From: Brachypterus glaber
Taxonomy: Eukaryota > Arthropoda > Insecta > Coleoptera > Kateretidae
Direction: 5' to 3'
DNA: 64,000 nt
Assembly: GCA_958510825.1 (NCBI GenBank)
Contig: OY294049.1
Coordinates: forward strand, 37,414,774 to 37,478,773
Part shown: positions 35,623 to 47,043 of the stretch, one piece after another
How the letters are laid out: the number at the start of each line of letters is the position of its first letter
Numbering within the stretch: position 1 is the stretch's first letter
Notes under the pieces: model-generated
What the model saw: the letters and a program-made list of their open reading frames with translations, nothing else
What the model was told of the DNA's origin: nothing
Databases searched by the model: none
Made by a program: the position numbers and the translations under genes

Positions 35623-38160
35623 ATGAGTGAAGCACCAGCAATCGGTATTGATTTGGGCACGGTAAATTCCTGCATGGCAGCATGCAGGAAGCTAAATGCC
35701 GATGCAATAGTCACCGAAATTATCCAACACCAAGATGAACGCATAACACCTTCAACTGTTTTTTACTCGCCCGAAGGAGATGATGTTTTAGTTGGCCATG
35801 CTGCTGTTGATGAAATTTTTTCGCACGTTGAAAATGGGGTTTACGGTAAGATTAAAGTTTATGTTAGGGGCAACAAGTTATATTTTTTGCGATAACTTGC
35901 TTAATATTTATAGTAGGACAAACATTCTTACACTGTTAAAAAGCTTTTTAAATTTTCTACAAAATCATTTTTAGTACTTTTTGTCTTAGGACTATTATTT
36001 TCACAGATATAACGATTTAAACATATTGCTAGTCGTCTAGAAAGGATAGGTATCCGTTTTTGTTTGTATTATTCCTTAATAAAATCTGCAAATTTCCAAA
36101 ATTTATAGAAAAGCTACTTTGTTAGTCAACTTACAGTTCCAGTTCTACATCCAAATATTACCAAATTAACTACCGCCAACTTTAATAATAATTATAATTA
36201 ACTGATAATTAACTGAAAACCAGTTATTTTTTATTTGGCTGACTTCAAAAAGTGATTAAAGTACACCTTGGGATCAAATTAGCCCTAGTTGACAGTAGTT
36301 TATTTGGGTCTTAAAATTTTTACTTCAGATTTGGTACAAATTTACTCATCAAAATCCTATAAAATATTATAAAATTTATAAAATTTTATAGGATTTAATG
36401 TGTAATTTAATCTAAGTGTAGAATAGTTTAACTTTATTGCTGTTTTTATTAAAATATTTATTATTTTTTTATTACCTACTTCTATTTATATAATAATTGA
36501 TTTTTGTGAAAGAAATGAAATTTTAAATCATTTTTTTTTTAATTTTGTTTTAGATTCAAAAAGATTTATTGGCAGAAACTTTCTAGATTCAGGGATACAA
36601 TCAATTTACGAAAACTACCCATTCAAAATAGATGAAGGACCAAACGAAAGTATTTTGATAAAAGTAGACCACAAAGGTAAAGTAAAATCGCTAAAACCCG
36701 AGGATGTAAGTGCTGAAATTTTAAAATCGTTTAAAAAAAGAGCTTCAGATTATTTTGGTCAAGATGTTACTGAAGCTGTCATAACAGTTCCAGCCTACTT
36801 TACTAACTCGCAAAGGGAAGCTACGAAAAAAGCAGCTGAAATTGCTGGACTAAAGGTGTTAAATCTTATGAATGAACCAACAGCGGCCGCTTTATACTAC
36901 TTTTCAGATGGCACAAAGGACAATTTAACTGCTATGGTGTTTGATTTAGGTGGAGGGACTCTAGATATTTCAATAATAAGATTGGAAAACAAAAAAATAT
37001 CGGTTAAATCAGTTATAGGCGATACATTTTTAGGCGGCAGAAATTTTGACGATAAATTGCTAAAGTACTTTTGCAATTCTATAAAAAGACCAGATATAGA
37101 CAACATACAGTTTTTAAGAATCAAGGAAGCAGTGGAAAGTATAAAGAAGAAAATAACCAGTAAAACCGAAGCAGCAAAAGTTTTACCGAATTTATACGGA
37201 ACAGAAAAAGAATGCTTAAGAATCACCAAAGAAAAGTTTGAATCTTTAAACAAAAAATTATTCCAGAAATGTGTGGACATCATTCAACAGGCATTGCAGA
37301 TTTCTGGTTTTAAAAAAACAGACATCGATGAAGTTGTTTTAGTTGGTGGTTCAACCAGAATTCCAAAAATACAAGAACTAATATCACAGTATTTTGATGG
37401 AAAAGCTTTAGTAAAAGACTTGAATCCAGATGAAGCAGTAGCAGCTGGAGCAGCTATTCAGGCAGCCATGCTCAAAAAAACCATTCCTCAATTATACAAA
37501 GTTATCGATATAATTCCTCTATCTTTAGGAGTAGCATCTTATGGTAAAAAAATGGAGTTTATGATTAAAAGAAATTCACCTATACCCATAGAAGCAAAGT
37601 CTTCTTTGTGTACTGCAGATAATGACCAAGAAGGTATTCCTGTTGACATTTTTGAGGGAGAAAGACCGTATGTGAAATTTAATAATCCACTAGGCCATTT
37701 TGTAGTCACAGGATTACCCAAAGGTCGTGCTGGTGACATTATTGTTGACATAACTTTTAAAATAAATGAAAATGGGATTCTCGAGGTAACAGCCGAAGAA
37801 TCATCAAGTGGAGTAAAAAATCAATTGATGGTAGAAGCTAACAAGTTTAATTTTCATGGGGAAAATATAAGAGCTGCTGTAGAAGATGCAGAAAAAAATA
37901 AAGAAATAGATAAACAATTTTTATTATACAGAAACGCTAAATCTGATGCAAGAATGTTTTGCATCAAATATTTATATAATAAAGAGGAAAACTCGACAAC
38001 AGAAAAAGTTAAAGATTTTATTAAGAAACTTGACGAATCTTCGTTTGAATTAAAAGCGGAGCTACCGGAAGTATTTGAAGATTTTCTAAAAAGTGTAGAT
38101 GATGACGATTTTGAAAAAGAAGAGATTGAACATATCAGACGAACTCTTATACATATATAG
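35623..38160 (+). CDS. Divergent Hsp70-family chaperone, two exons
   Basis: Exons 35623-35845 and 36554-38160 (donor ACG|GTAAGA, acceptor TTTTAG) encode 609 residues. The start is supported by a CAAAATG context and by the family-type N-terminus. Seen: phosphate-1 motif GIDLGTVNS (residues 8-16, Val where most Hsp70s have Thr), VITVPAYF (150-157), NEPTAAAL (about 181-188), FDLGGGT (204-210) and VGGSTRIP (338-345). PLSLG follows the linker and the substrate-binding domain has TFKINENGILEVTAEE. Known: these motifs form the ATP-binding core and peptide-binding domain of Hsp70 foldases. Odd: the hydrophobic DLLLLD-type linker is degenerate (QLYKVIDIIPLS), the protein is about 35 residues shorter than Hsc70, and the end is ...RRTLIHI with no EEVD for TPR co-chaperones and no KDEL. 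It has no signal peptide, so it is probably cytosolic (inference). The open frame argues against a pseudogene. An intron is unusual for heat-inducible Hsp70 but common in cognates. Confidence 0.92.
35846..36553 (+). other. Intron of the Hsp70-like gene
   Basis: A 708-bp AT-rich intron bounded by GTAAGA and TTTTAG. It splits the codon for Asp75, in the family segment V-Y-D-x-K-R-F-I-G. No repeat of the local families was recognised inside it. Confidence 0.85.
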
Positions 38161-38214
38161 TTAATTTAATTAGGATTTATCTATAGAAATATTAATTTTT
38201 GTTTAGAATTTAAT

Positions 38215-38220
38215 AATAAA
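38215..38220 (+). terminator. Polyadenylation signal AATAAA of the Hsp70-like gene
   Basis: AATAAA lies 55 bp after the TAG stop, followed by an A-rich then GT-poor stretch. This implies a very short 3' UTR. Confidence 0.55.
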
Positions 38221-39136
38221 ATTAAAAAGGTCCTCACCTCTGGAACAGATTTACTTTACCCACCCATGATGACACCAATAAAAAAATATATATTAAAAAA
38301 AACCTCGACGGCGCCCATCTAAGCTTGCGCCCTGAAGTAGGGGTTCACCTAATTCATACAAAGGCTGGCTCTGTTTTAAGGTTAACGAATATTTTAACTG
38401 GCGTCATCAAAAATTAGTAAATAAATACCTTTTTATTTCGCATAATATGATTTTATAATCCATTTTAACATGGTAATTTGCTATTCGGATCATCAAGAAT
38501 AGCAAATTACCATGGTAACATGAGTGAAATGTAAAATACAAAGGACTTTTGGTCGTGGATCTTACTCACATGTATTTTGATCATACACAGTAGTCTAAGA
38601 GCTGGTGACCATTTTTATTTCATTATTTTTTCCCGGCTTTTATACATGTTTTAAAGTGCATTCAAATTAAGCTATTTGTCAATTACCAGGTCCTACATCG
38701 CCTTCCTTTGGGTGTCAGAAGCTCCAAAGAGTTGGTGAAATGGGGCATACCGAAGTTGCAGCAAAAATAACATACACTTTTTCTCAATCTTGGTATATTA
38801 AATATACCAAATAATAAATTTTATCATTTTTAACATAAATAAATGTTCTTAATAATTAAAAAAATGTTTATCTTTCAAAATATCTCACATAAATTAAATA
38901 TAATAATTCGTATTTCATATTATTCTTTTTAAAATTATAATTATGTTGCACTTTTCTTGGATATTAAATCTATGTGAATTAAAACAATTAAGAGAAATCA
39001 TTTTATAGTGTAAAAAAACAAATGAGGAAACCCGTTGCAATAAAATTCTCATAATTTCAAAATGGTTTATAACACTGCTACCACAAACGTAAAAATAATA
39101 TATTTTAGATTTTAAGCTTTCACGGCCCTTAAGATA
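38221..39136. other. Intergenic; contains an 18-bp-stem hairpin
   Basis: 38469-38514 is CATGGTAATTTGCTATTC, a 10-bp loop and the exact complement. Nothing else is recognised. Confidence 0.5.
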
Positions 39137-39186
39137 TAAAGAACTTTCACTTTCGGGTTTAGACCGTGTTAATGGATTTTCACTTT

Positions 39187-39226
39187 CCGACGTTTCGTCT
39201 CTTACTACTAGAGACATCTTCAGGGA
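39187..39226 (-). ncRNA. Hammerhead-ribozyme-like motif, Penelope terminus (left arm)
   Basis: The mirror copy of the right-arm motif, with identical core and stem II, on the minus strand. Confidence 0.45.
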
Positions 39227-39884
39227 TTAATCTGAAACTAAGTTTCGAATCAACTTGTGTCATTATTTATGACGAGTTGTGGTTATTCACCCGTGACGAG
39301 GTTTTTCTTATCAAAGACTTCCATATTGCAGGTAAGTGGTAACCAGTGTCCCGATTGATATTGTTAGGATGCTTGATGATTTCTATCGATTCCCGTATCT
39401 TCCTTGGCATTTTTCTGTTTTCTGTTAATATTTGTTTTGTTTCAGACAAATTGATTTTATGACCTGTTTCATGTACATGTTCGGCTACTGCCGATAAGGA
39501 AATTTGTTGTTTCTTTCTTATATTGCGCTCATGCTCTTGAAGTCTTGTAGAAATTTTTTTTTCTACAAGACTTCAAGAGCATGAGCGCAATATAAGAAAG
39601 AAACAAATTTCCTTATCGGCAGTAGCCGAACATGTACATGAAACAGGTCATAAAATCAATTTGTCTGAAACAAAACAAATATTAACAGAAAACAGAAAAA
39701 TGCCAAGGAAGATACGGGAATCGATAGAAATCATCAAGCATCCTAACAATATCAATCGGGACACTGGTTACCACTTACCTGCAATATGGAAGTCTTTGAT
39801 AAGAAAAACCTCGTCACGGGTGAATAACCACAACTCGTCATAAATAATGACACAAGTTGATTCGAAACTTAGTTTCAGATTAAT

Positions 39885-39924
39885 CCCTGAAGATGTCTCT
39901 AGTAGTAAGAGACGAAACGTCGGA
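39885..39924 (+). ncRNA. Hammerhead-ribozyme-like motif, Penelope terminus (right arm)
   Basis: CTGAAGA, a hairpin GTCTCT/AGAGAC, then GAAAC and GTC. The flanking TCC and GGA can pair as stem I. ACGU in stem III is self-complementary, as in dimer-type hammerheads. There is one extra U between CUGAAGA and stem II. Penelope-like elements are known to carry hammerhead motifs; activity is not shown here. Confidence 0.45.
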
Positions 39925-40230
39925 AAGTGAAAATCCATTAACACGGTCTAAACCCGAAAGTGAAAGTTCTTTATAATATATTTACCCAGAGAAAATGATT
40001 TCTTTGGAGTCCAAATTTTGGAAATGTTGTTATACTTTAAGTATAATATAGGTATTTATTTTTCATTAATTTGGTTTGTCAAAGAAAAAATACTTCTACA
40101 AAATAATTTCTTTAAATTATAGTTCACATACATATGTTAAACTAACACGGTAATATTTCACAATAGGGTGGTCCAAAAAAAAATTATTTACTTAATCTTT
40201 TCTATTTGTCGTGGTTAGAACGTCCTTAGA

Positions 40231-41120
40231 GTAAACATTTATAGAGACAATCCTAAGGGATACTTTTAGGGCCCTAAAATCATGAAAGTTCGTCTAAAAC
40301 CAGCCCTAGTGTTTGTAATTTTATAAAATTTAAAAAACTTGATATTTACATATTTTTTTTTTAAGTATCAAAATAAGCCTGCAAAATCTTAGCCTGGTCA
40401 AAAGTCCAACAAGGCCCCGAAATTACCCTTAGTCCGAAAAAGCGCATTTTCTATTCATTTTTGCTACTGACAAATTATAAATATTAAATAAAAAAGTTTA
40501 TATGTCACTTTTTTTTCTACATAAACCTATTATATTTATTTTAAAATATTACGACATTTTGATGCGATTTTTATTAAAATGTTGATGTTAAATGACGCTT
40601 AGACCCCATACTCGTTGCGTAGATTAACATAATATTTTAAAATAACTAAAATAGGCTTATACAGAAAAAAAAAATGCGACAAAACTTTTTTATTTAATTT
40701 TAAATATACAAATAAATAAATACAAATTTGGTAATTCGTCAGTAGCACAAATTAACAGAAAATTCACTTTTTCGGAATTTATACAGAAAAAAAAATGCGA
40801 CAAAACTTTTTTATTTAATTTTAAATATACAAATAAATAAATACAAATTTGGTAATTCGTCAGTAGCACAAATTAACAGAAAATTCACTTTTTCGGAATT
40901 TAGAGACAATTTCCGGGCCTTGTTGTCACGGGTTAGAAACTTTTGATCAGGCTAAGATTTTGCAAGCTAATTTTGACACTCAAAAAATATCAAGGTTTGA
41001 AAATTTTATAAAATTACAAACACTAGGGCTGGTTTTATACGAATTTTATCGATATTTGCGTGATTTTAGGGTTTTTAGGGTCCTAAAAGTACCCCTTAGG
41101 GTTTTTTCTATAAATTTTTA
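40231..41120. repeat. Imperfect foldback with internal 121-bp tandem duplication
   Basis: Outer arms share AAACACTAGGGCTGGTTTTA-type sequence and TCCTAAGGG(A/G)TACTTTTAGG. Inside, two copies of a 121/122-bp block (40659-40780, 40781-40901) are identical except for one A in a homopolymer. Confidence 0.75.
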
Positions 41121-41966
41121 GCCTAAATCCGCTACGCGTTGTTCAGGCAAATGTAATCGAGTGCGGAAAAGGGCCTCTTTCCTCACTTGTTGGGAAAATA
41201 GCTATTAACTGTGTAAATCGTCAGTTACATAAATAATAACTATAATTTCCAAACCTGAAAGTAAATAAATAATTTGTGGGAAAACAAAGAATTGCTGAAA
41301 CGACACAGCATTCTAGATGATCTCTTTTAAAAAGCGAAATTGTCTCTTATTCAAATTTTCGTCACGACCCTTGACCCCAATCTCACGACGTAATACAACA
41401 TTTTATTAAAAAAAAACAATAGTAAAATCTAACAAAGATTTATATTATGTACTAATTAGTAGGTAGTATAGCACCTATATAAAATTAGAGTTCCGTTAAA
41501 GAAACTATTAATCAAAAGAAGAAAATTTAGTTGTCATATTGTTCGACACACAGATGTTGGCTATTGAAAATATGTGTGGAATGTGAGTGCGTCTCACTTG
41601 CACGCACACACGCACGCTTATGACATAAAGAAGAGAGCGCGCTGTCCTTTCGGTGATAACTCCCCCTTGCGTCGGAGGTTTTCTGCCTTGTGGATGACTA
41701 TATAAATAACGGGTTAGAGGGAGTTAAAAATAATCAATTTTTTCAATAAAGTTTCTTTTTAAAATTCAACCCTAAACAATTCCCACTCTTAAAAAATCCC
41801 ATTAGCCTTTTTAAGAAAAGAATCACCCCATGCATTGGGAGTTAATAAACAACGTAACAGGACATTTTTCATGTATTTTTCATGTACTACTCGATGTGTT
41901 TTGGAATTGGCTTCATCCTGTGCCGCATGGGAACCATGCATCCCTATTTCAAAAAATTGTTACCCC
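41121..41966. other. Intergenic; possible degraded LTR-like segment (about 41540-41815)
   Basis: TATATAAATA at about 41699, then AATAAAGTTTC about 45 bp later, in a stretch starting near TGTTCGACACAC and ending near CCTAAACA. This could be a solo LTR, but no target duplication or partner was seen. Confidence 0.25.
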
Positions 41967-42740
41967 AAGGTTCAGTTCTTTTACTACTGCGGCAGTAGTA
42001 CTGCCACTGTGTAGGTTAAAAAAAAATTGTGTACTACTGCCACTGTGTGTCCACCAAGCTATACCTGTTAAAAAAAGCCAAAATTAAAAAAAATAGGTGA
42101 ACCTAAGGGTTCACTACTGGTACTACTGTTACTATGTAAGTACACCAAGCTATGCCGGTTAAAAAAAAACAGCACCAATTTAATAACTTTCAGCTAAAAT
42201 TTTAAACAAGCAGCCAAAATTATGAAAATTTCAGCCAAAATTTCAAAATTCAAAAACAACAGCTAAAATTTGAAAAAATGGGTGCACCTCAAGGTTCACT
42301 ACTAGTACTTGGCCTAAAAAATAGCTAAACATTTAAAAATGTTAGCTAAAATTTAAAAATTTGGTACTGCCACTGTGTAGGTGACCATTTACCTAAAACG
42401 CTTATAAAACAGCCAAAATTAAAAAAAAAAAGATAACATTCAAGAAAGTTGTGTACCTCGAGGTTCACTACTGGTACTACTTCCACTGTGTATGTGTCCA
42501 CCAAGCTACACCCTTAAAAGATAGCTAAACTTTTAAAAATGTTGGTTAAAATGTAAAAATTTGGTGTACCTTAAGGTTCACTACTGGTACTACTGCTACT
42601 GTGTAGGTGTCCATTTAGCTAAAACTTTTATACATCAGCTAAAATTAAAAAAAAATAACATTCAAAAAAAATTGTGACCTCAAGGTTCACTACTAGTACT
42701 ACTGCCACTGTGTAGGCGTCCACCAAGCTAGACCGCTTCG
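41967..42740 (+). repeat. Degenerate minisatellite, basic unit about 110 bp
   Basis: AAGGTTCACTACTGGTACTA followed by CTGCCACTGTGTAGG and a CCACCAAGCTA segment recurs at about 41967, 42106, 42291, 42460, 42573 and 42682. Spacers are A-rich with CAGCTAAAATT. Confidence 0.75.
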
Positions 42741-42776
42741 CGTTCGTACGGCAACATCGCCGTCTAGCCTGGTGTC

Positions 42777-43042
42777 AGTGTGGTAGTGGTTTTTCGCAGA
42801 GTTGATGGCAACTGCGAAGCCGTTGACGAGGTTTCAGCCAGTATACACATTTCTTTGCAAGAACTGAGGACGGGGTTTTACCGCGCCAGCAGCAGGACTA
42901 AAATACTATTCGTTGTGTAATTTTTGTGTGTTGTGAGTCAGGACTTTGGTGAATTATCTATTGGATTTTATCGTTTTTGTGCAATTTTGACTATTACATG
43001 TTCTAGTGTTGAATCTATTTGGATTATTCTGTTGTTTACAAA
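42777..43042 (+). promoter_or_regulatory. Possible untranslated first exon or TE leader
   Basis: A moderate-GC stretch with an arthropod initiator TCAGT (42775-42779) ends in CAAA|GTAAGTAA, a strong splice donor. A decayed copy of its middle part lies at about 43225-43300, so it may belong to a repeat. No coding exon was linked. Confidence 0.25.
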
Positions 43043-43373
43043 GTAAGTAACTATACCCATAAATATTATTCATACTAGTAGTTTTACAGCTATCCAATAG
43101 AGTGCTATGTTTGTAAACATAATAAAATTACCTCTTATTTCATGAAAACGTAGAATAAGGAATTAAATAGAATTTAAAAAAGATTAATCCCTATCAAAAA
43201 TATTTAAAAAACGTATATTTTTCAAAACAGGACACATTTTTGCAAAAACTCAGGACGAGTTTTTACTAGGACTAAAATATTTATTCGTTTCTAAAGAATT
43301 TTATTTTCGAAGGACGAAAAAATACTTCAGGAAAGTTACTGTCAGTTACTTCGTTACGTGAGATAGGAGACGA

Positions 43374-43774
43374 TAATATCATATCGACACTCCCAAGCAA
43401 CAAGGACGTAACTCAAGTTAGACCCATTTTGAGTTATACTCATAGGTAAACGCCTTGAAAAAAGACACACATGGTGGTACTACTCAGATTTCTCCACAGA
43501 CCATTTTAACCAAAAGTTTACCTAAAAAACCTAAAGTAAAAAATTTTAAACTTGAATATTATCAGAAACAAACAATAAATAAACAATAAATACTTATACA
43601 GTTAAATAGAGAATTTTATAAGCTTTCAAATGACGTATCGCATGGCTTCCTTTTCCACTTCAATCATTTACCCACCCTTAAATAACAAAAAAAAAATATT
43701 TTAGAAATTTAGCTGTCGTTAAAAATGACAATATATGAGTTACGGCTTTGTTGCTTGGGGGTATCGATATTATG
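43374..43774. mobile_element. Inverted-repeat element, CCCAAGCAACAARG ends
   Basis: Termini ATATCGAYACYCCCAAGCAA and CAARGMCGTAACTCA in inverted orientation, about 400 bp. The interior is AT-rich and non-coding. Confidence 0.6.
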
Positions 43775-43940
43775 TATTTTGACTTTTTATTAAAGGCCCA
43801 AACTGTTTCAAAATTCTAAAACCCTATGCTTTTGCTAAAAACTAATAATACGTATATTTATTTTAAGCAAATAATTAAGTAGGAAAACTGTTTCAATAAA
43901 GAAATTTGCAAAGAGGAAACGAATCATTTATTAATTGGTA

Positions 43941-44707
43941 AGGGAAAGACGCCTAATTTCGGATAGTTACCTAATTTTGGATAGTAGTGTATTTAAGATA
44001 CTATCTGCAGAGGTATGTGAGGCCAAAAGTCAAACTAAATCCATCCTGTTATATGAAAACGGTAGGGCTTCTCCCCCTTAAATGGCAGCACAAATCCTTC
44101 AAATTGCAAATGGCAGTTCTGTGCTCAGTTGCATTAGCATGCTTGTTTATTTTATAAATAATTATTATAAAAGTTAAAATATTGGTTATGTTGATCCACT
44201 AGCAATTATAAAATATAAATATTTTTACAAATGTCCGATCTAAAAAAGCAGAAAGTTGCCTAATTTCGGATACATAATTTTTGTGTATTTGATTCCCGAT
44301 AATAGAACAAAATAAGATACTCAATTCTGAAAAAGAGAAAATTACCCAAGATACTAAGATATTTGAAATTGGGAATCTAAAATTATGGATCCTATAGTAT
44401 TTCGTAAAAAATTTCCTAATGATTAAATTACTTCTTAAATATCAAGACACTTAAGCAATGGGATCCAGATCAACTCTTCGGATATGTCCGAAATTAGGAA
44501 CCCTTTTCAAACGCACAAAAATGCGCAAAGTTTTTTTAACCTTGTTTTTTTGGAAAAAATAAACTGTAATAATAATTGTTTTTATAATAAATCATGGTTC
44601 GTTATAATAAGTTGTATGTTGATATATAAAAAAAAAACAAAAAGTTATACCGACTATTAAATATTAAGTACATTGTAAATGGTATCCGAAATTAGGCGAC
44701 TTTCCTC
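43941..44707. mobile_element. TA-flanked element with CCTAATTTCGGATA repeats
   Basis: 767 bp, TA at both sides, inverted termini RRGGAAAGWCGCCTAATTTC. The motif CCTAATTTCGGATA or its complement occurs about five times. Confidence 0.68.
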
Positions 44708-44729
44708 TATAAGTAGGGTTTTACCAGAG

Positions 44730-45832
44730 TTGAGAAATGGAATTTCTCGTCTTGATTTACGAGACAAAAAGAAGTTGATCTTATCTTAATCATTTCTCGA
44801 CGACTAACTTCTTGTCTTTCAGCGAGAGTTTTAATTTCAAGTCTCGACATTCTTCGGGGTTGGTTGACCTTAGTATCACGCGTCGATACAACCCCACAGT
44901 AGGCCAGACAGGTTTTTATTATTAATATATTTTCATTTCCATAGCTTGCGTGTAGAGAACTTACACTGTAAAAAATATTTCCGCAATTGTCAAATTTCAC
45001 CCAAGTAGCATTCTTTGTGAATTTTACCTAAATAACTGGAACTGCTACCATTCATGAGTTGTTATTACGTAGATCTCACTTATTATTTAACTTTATGGTG
45101 TTAAATATAATTAAATATATTTTTATTTGTACAAGAATAGTAAATTCTACCAAGAATATTACTTTTATCTTTTTTTACTCAATAGAAATAATAAAGTTGC
45201 CTTAACTACGTAATTACTCAATAAAATGACCACCAGGGTAATATTACTAAAATGTTTCAAAAGGTACGTCGCTGCAGCCATAAAAAGTTACCATAATTCT
45301 ACTTTAAAGTAACCATTCCTATTTGGTTATAATATAGATAACAACTATCTTTTTAAAACTTTATACATTACTAAACAGTAACAGATAACTTTTTAGTTAC
45401 GATTATAAGTTATCGCGCGGTTATAGCTACTCATTAAAAATACATAATAGTTTTACTTTAATCGCCATATTTTATTTTAACGAGCAGTATTGGAAAAATA
45501 TTTAATTAAGCATAATTTCACTACAAAGTAAGTAAAAAGTGACCAATATTTTATTCCCAAATGATAACAAATACATTATAACACATTTTACTAAATATAT
45601 TTAATTTTGCGTTCCTAACCTTAAAATGATTTTGCCTAATTATACATTATGTATGTCATACCGGGAAAAAATACATACATGGTCAAAATCCAGACATGTT
45701 CATCCTAATTTATACTTAATTTTAGGTAAAATTAAACATAACCACATAAAAAATGCATAATCACACAAAAACATTTTACCCGGGCAAATTTTTCTCGAAA
45801 TCGAGACAAGACGAGAAAACTTGATTTCTCAA
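44730..45832. mobile_element. TIR element with TTTCTCGTCTTG ends
   Basis: TTGAGAAATGGAATTTCTCG at the left and a related complement at the right (45780-45832). It includes a copy of the TTGGTTGACCTTAGTATCACGC repeat near 44850-44930. No coding capacity. Confidence 0.5.
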
Positions 45833-46144
45833 TTTCCTTGAAACACTAGGTATAAACCATAAACGCAAAAATGAAATAATATTATGGCAAAATGCCCTAA
45901 AAGCAAAAATGCAATATGATAAAATACCGCTGTCAGCAGGCAAGCTAATGCAACAAACGTTTTATCATAATTATATTGTCAATTTTCAATTTTATGAAAC
46001 TGAAAAAACAATTTTGCACAAATTTGTCTCATCACGATGCTTTCTTGCAATATAAATTGAAAAGTTTAAAAGTGGTATGCTAATTATAAAATATTTATAT
46101 TTACACGGAGAAAAAATATAAAATTAAATCTAAAACATATAATA

Positions 46145-46536
46145 CAGGGTAGTCCACTAACAGCGGAACCTGGTGGAAGAAAGTCGCATAAAATACTTTA
46201 TCTACGTTGTCTACTTATTGGTATTAAGATAACGTTTGGGTTTATTAATGTCCACATTACAACCCTAGTGCTTTTTAAAGATATTATTAAACCCGATTGC
46301 TTTTGTTTTTCCACTCTGACAGTACTTTTTTTTATTGTCAAGTAAATTTCAGTGTAATCATCTTTTATTTTTTCAACTTTTTTTAAGGGGTTTAAAAAGA
46401 ATAACTGCCCCTCCTGCCCCTTGCCACCATTGTGCCCCCTTAAGATCTTATAACTCTTTTTTTAACTTTATATATAAAAGTCCAAACCTAGTAGTTATTA
46501 AAATATGAAGGTTTGCATGAGAAATGGACCACCCTG
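46145..46536. mobile_element. TA-flanked MITE, CAGGGTRGTCCA ends
   Basis: 392 bp with short inverted termini CAGGGTAGTCCA / TGGACCACCCTG. It abuts the next element with only TATA between. Confidence 0.65.
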
Positions 46537-46540
46537 TATA

Positions 46541-47043
46541 CAGGATGATCAGTAACTGACATGCCAAAATTTAAGAGGTGATTCTACATCCAAAAATGTC
46601 AACATACGTTCCTATAAAGGTTGGTCTGGCCCTTTAAAATTGTACTAAAAATAAGGTTTACAATTAATAACTCTGGTACCCTTTTGCTAGGGCAACAAGT
46701 TTTTGCATGTATACAATTAGTTTATGTTAATTTTAATTTTAAATACAATTAAAAGGAAGCAACATTTTGTGCCACCAAAAATGTTACTTTTTAAAAGGCT
46801 ATTACTCCTTTAATATTAAACTAAGGTGTTTGGGTGAAGAAAACTTTTTTGCTTAGTTTTAAATGAAAAATCACCCTGCAGTATTTAAATTTAGTTGGTG
46901 CTTTTTTTCCCATTCAATTGGTCCATCTGCCTCAGGGCTCATTTTAGGATCAACCTTTATAAAAACTTTTTTCATATTTTTGGATGAAGAATGAATCACC
47001 TCTTAAATTTTAAATTTTAACATGTCAGTAACTGATCACCCTA
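46541..47043. mobile_element. Shared-core TA MITE, CAGGATGATCAG ends
   Basis: 503 bp, TA-flanked. Inverted termini are CAGGATGATCAGTAACTGAC and the common core. Confidence 0.72.

Larger units (their letters stand above)
39137..39975. mobile_element. Head-to-head inverted pair of Penelope-like 3' termini
   Basis: Two nearly identical arms of about 416 bp (39137-39553 and 39560-39975) meet at a T-run. Each carries the last 60 codons of the GIY-YIG protein and the terminal hammerhead-like segment. The arms are more alike than either is to the copy at 48.8-49.2 kb (for example AAAAACCTCGTC against AAAAACCCCGTC). Confidence 0.85.

Noticed and set aside
35623..35895. Hsp70 pseudogene broken after 90 residues
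   Set aside because: The apparent break is an intron: GTAAGA at 35846 and TTTTAG before 36554 restore the family reading frame at Asp75.
39267..39843. Two separate 60-residue genes
   Set aside because: Both frames are the same fragment of the Penelope GIY-YIG protein in the two inverted arms.
41540..41815. Solo LTR
   Set aside because: TATA-like and AATAAA-like signals are spaced as in an LTR, but no TG...CA with matching target duplication could be fixed; kept only as a low-confidence note.
41967..42740. CRISPR-like array
   Set aside because: Units are long, degenerate and unevenly spaced in a eukaryotic context; this is a minisatellite.
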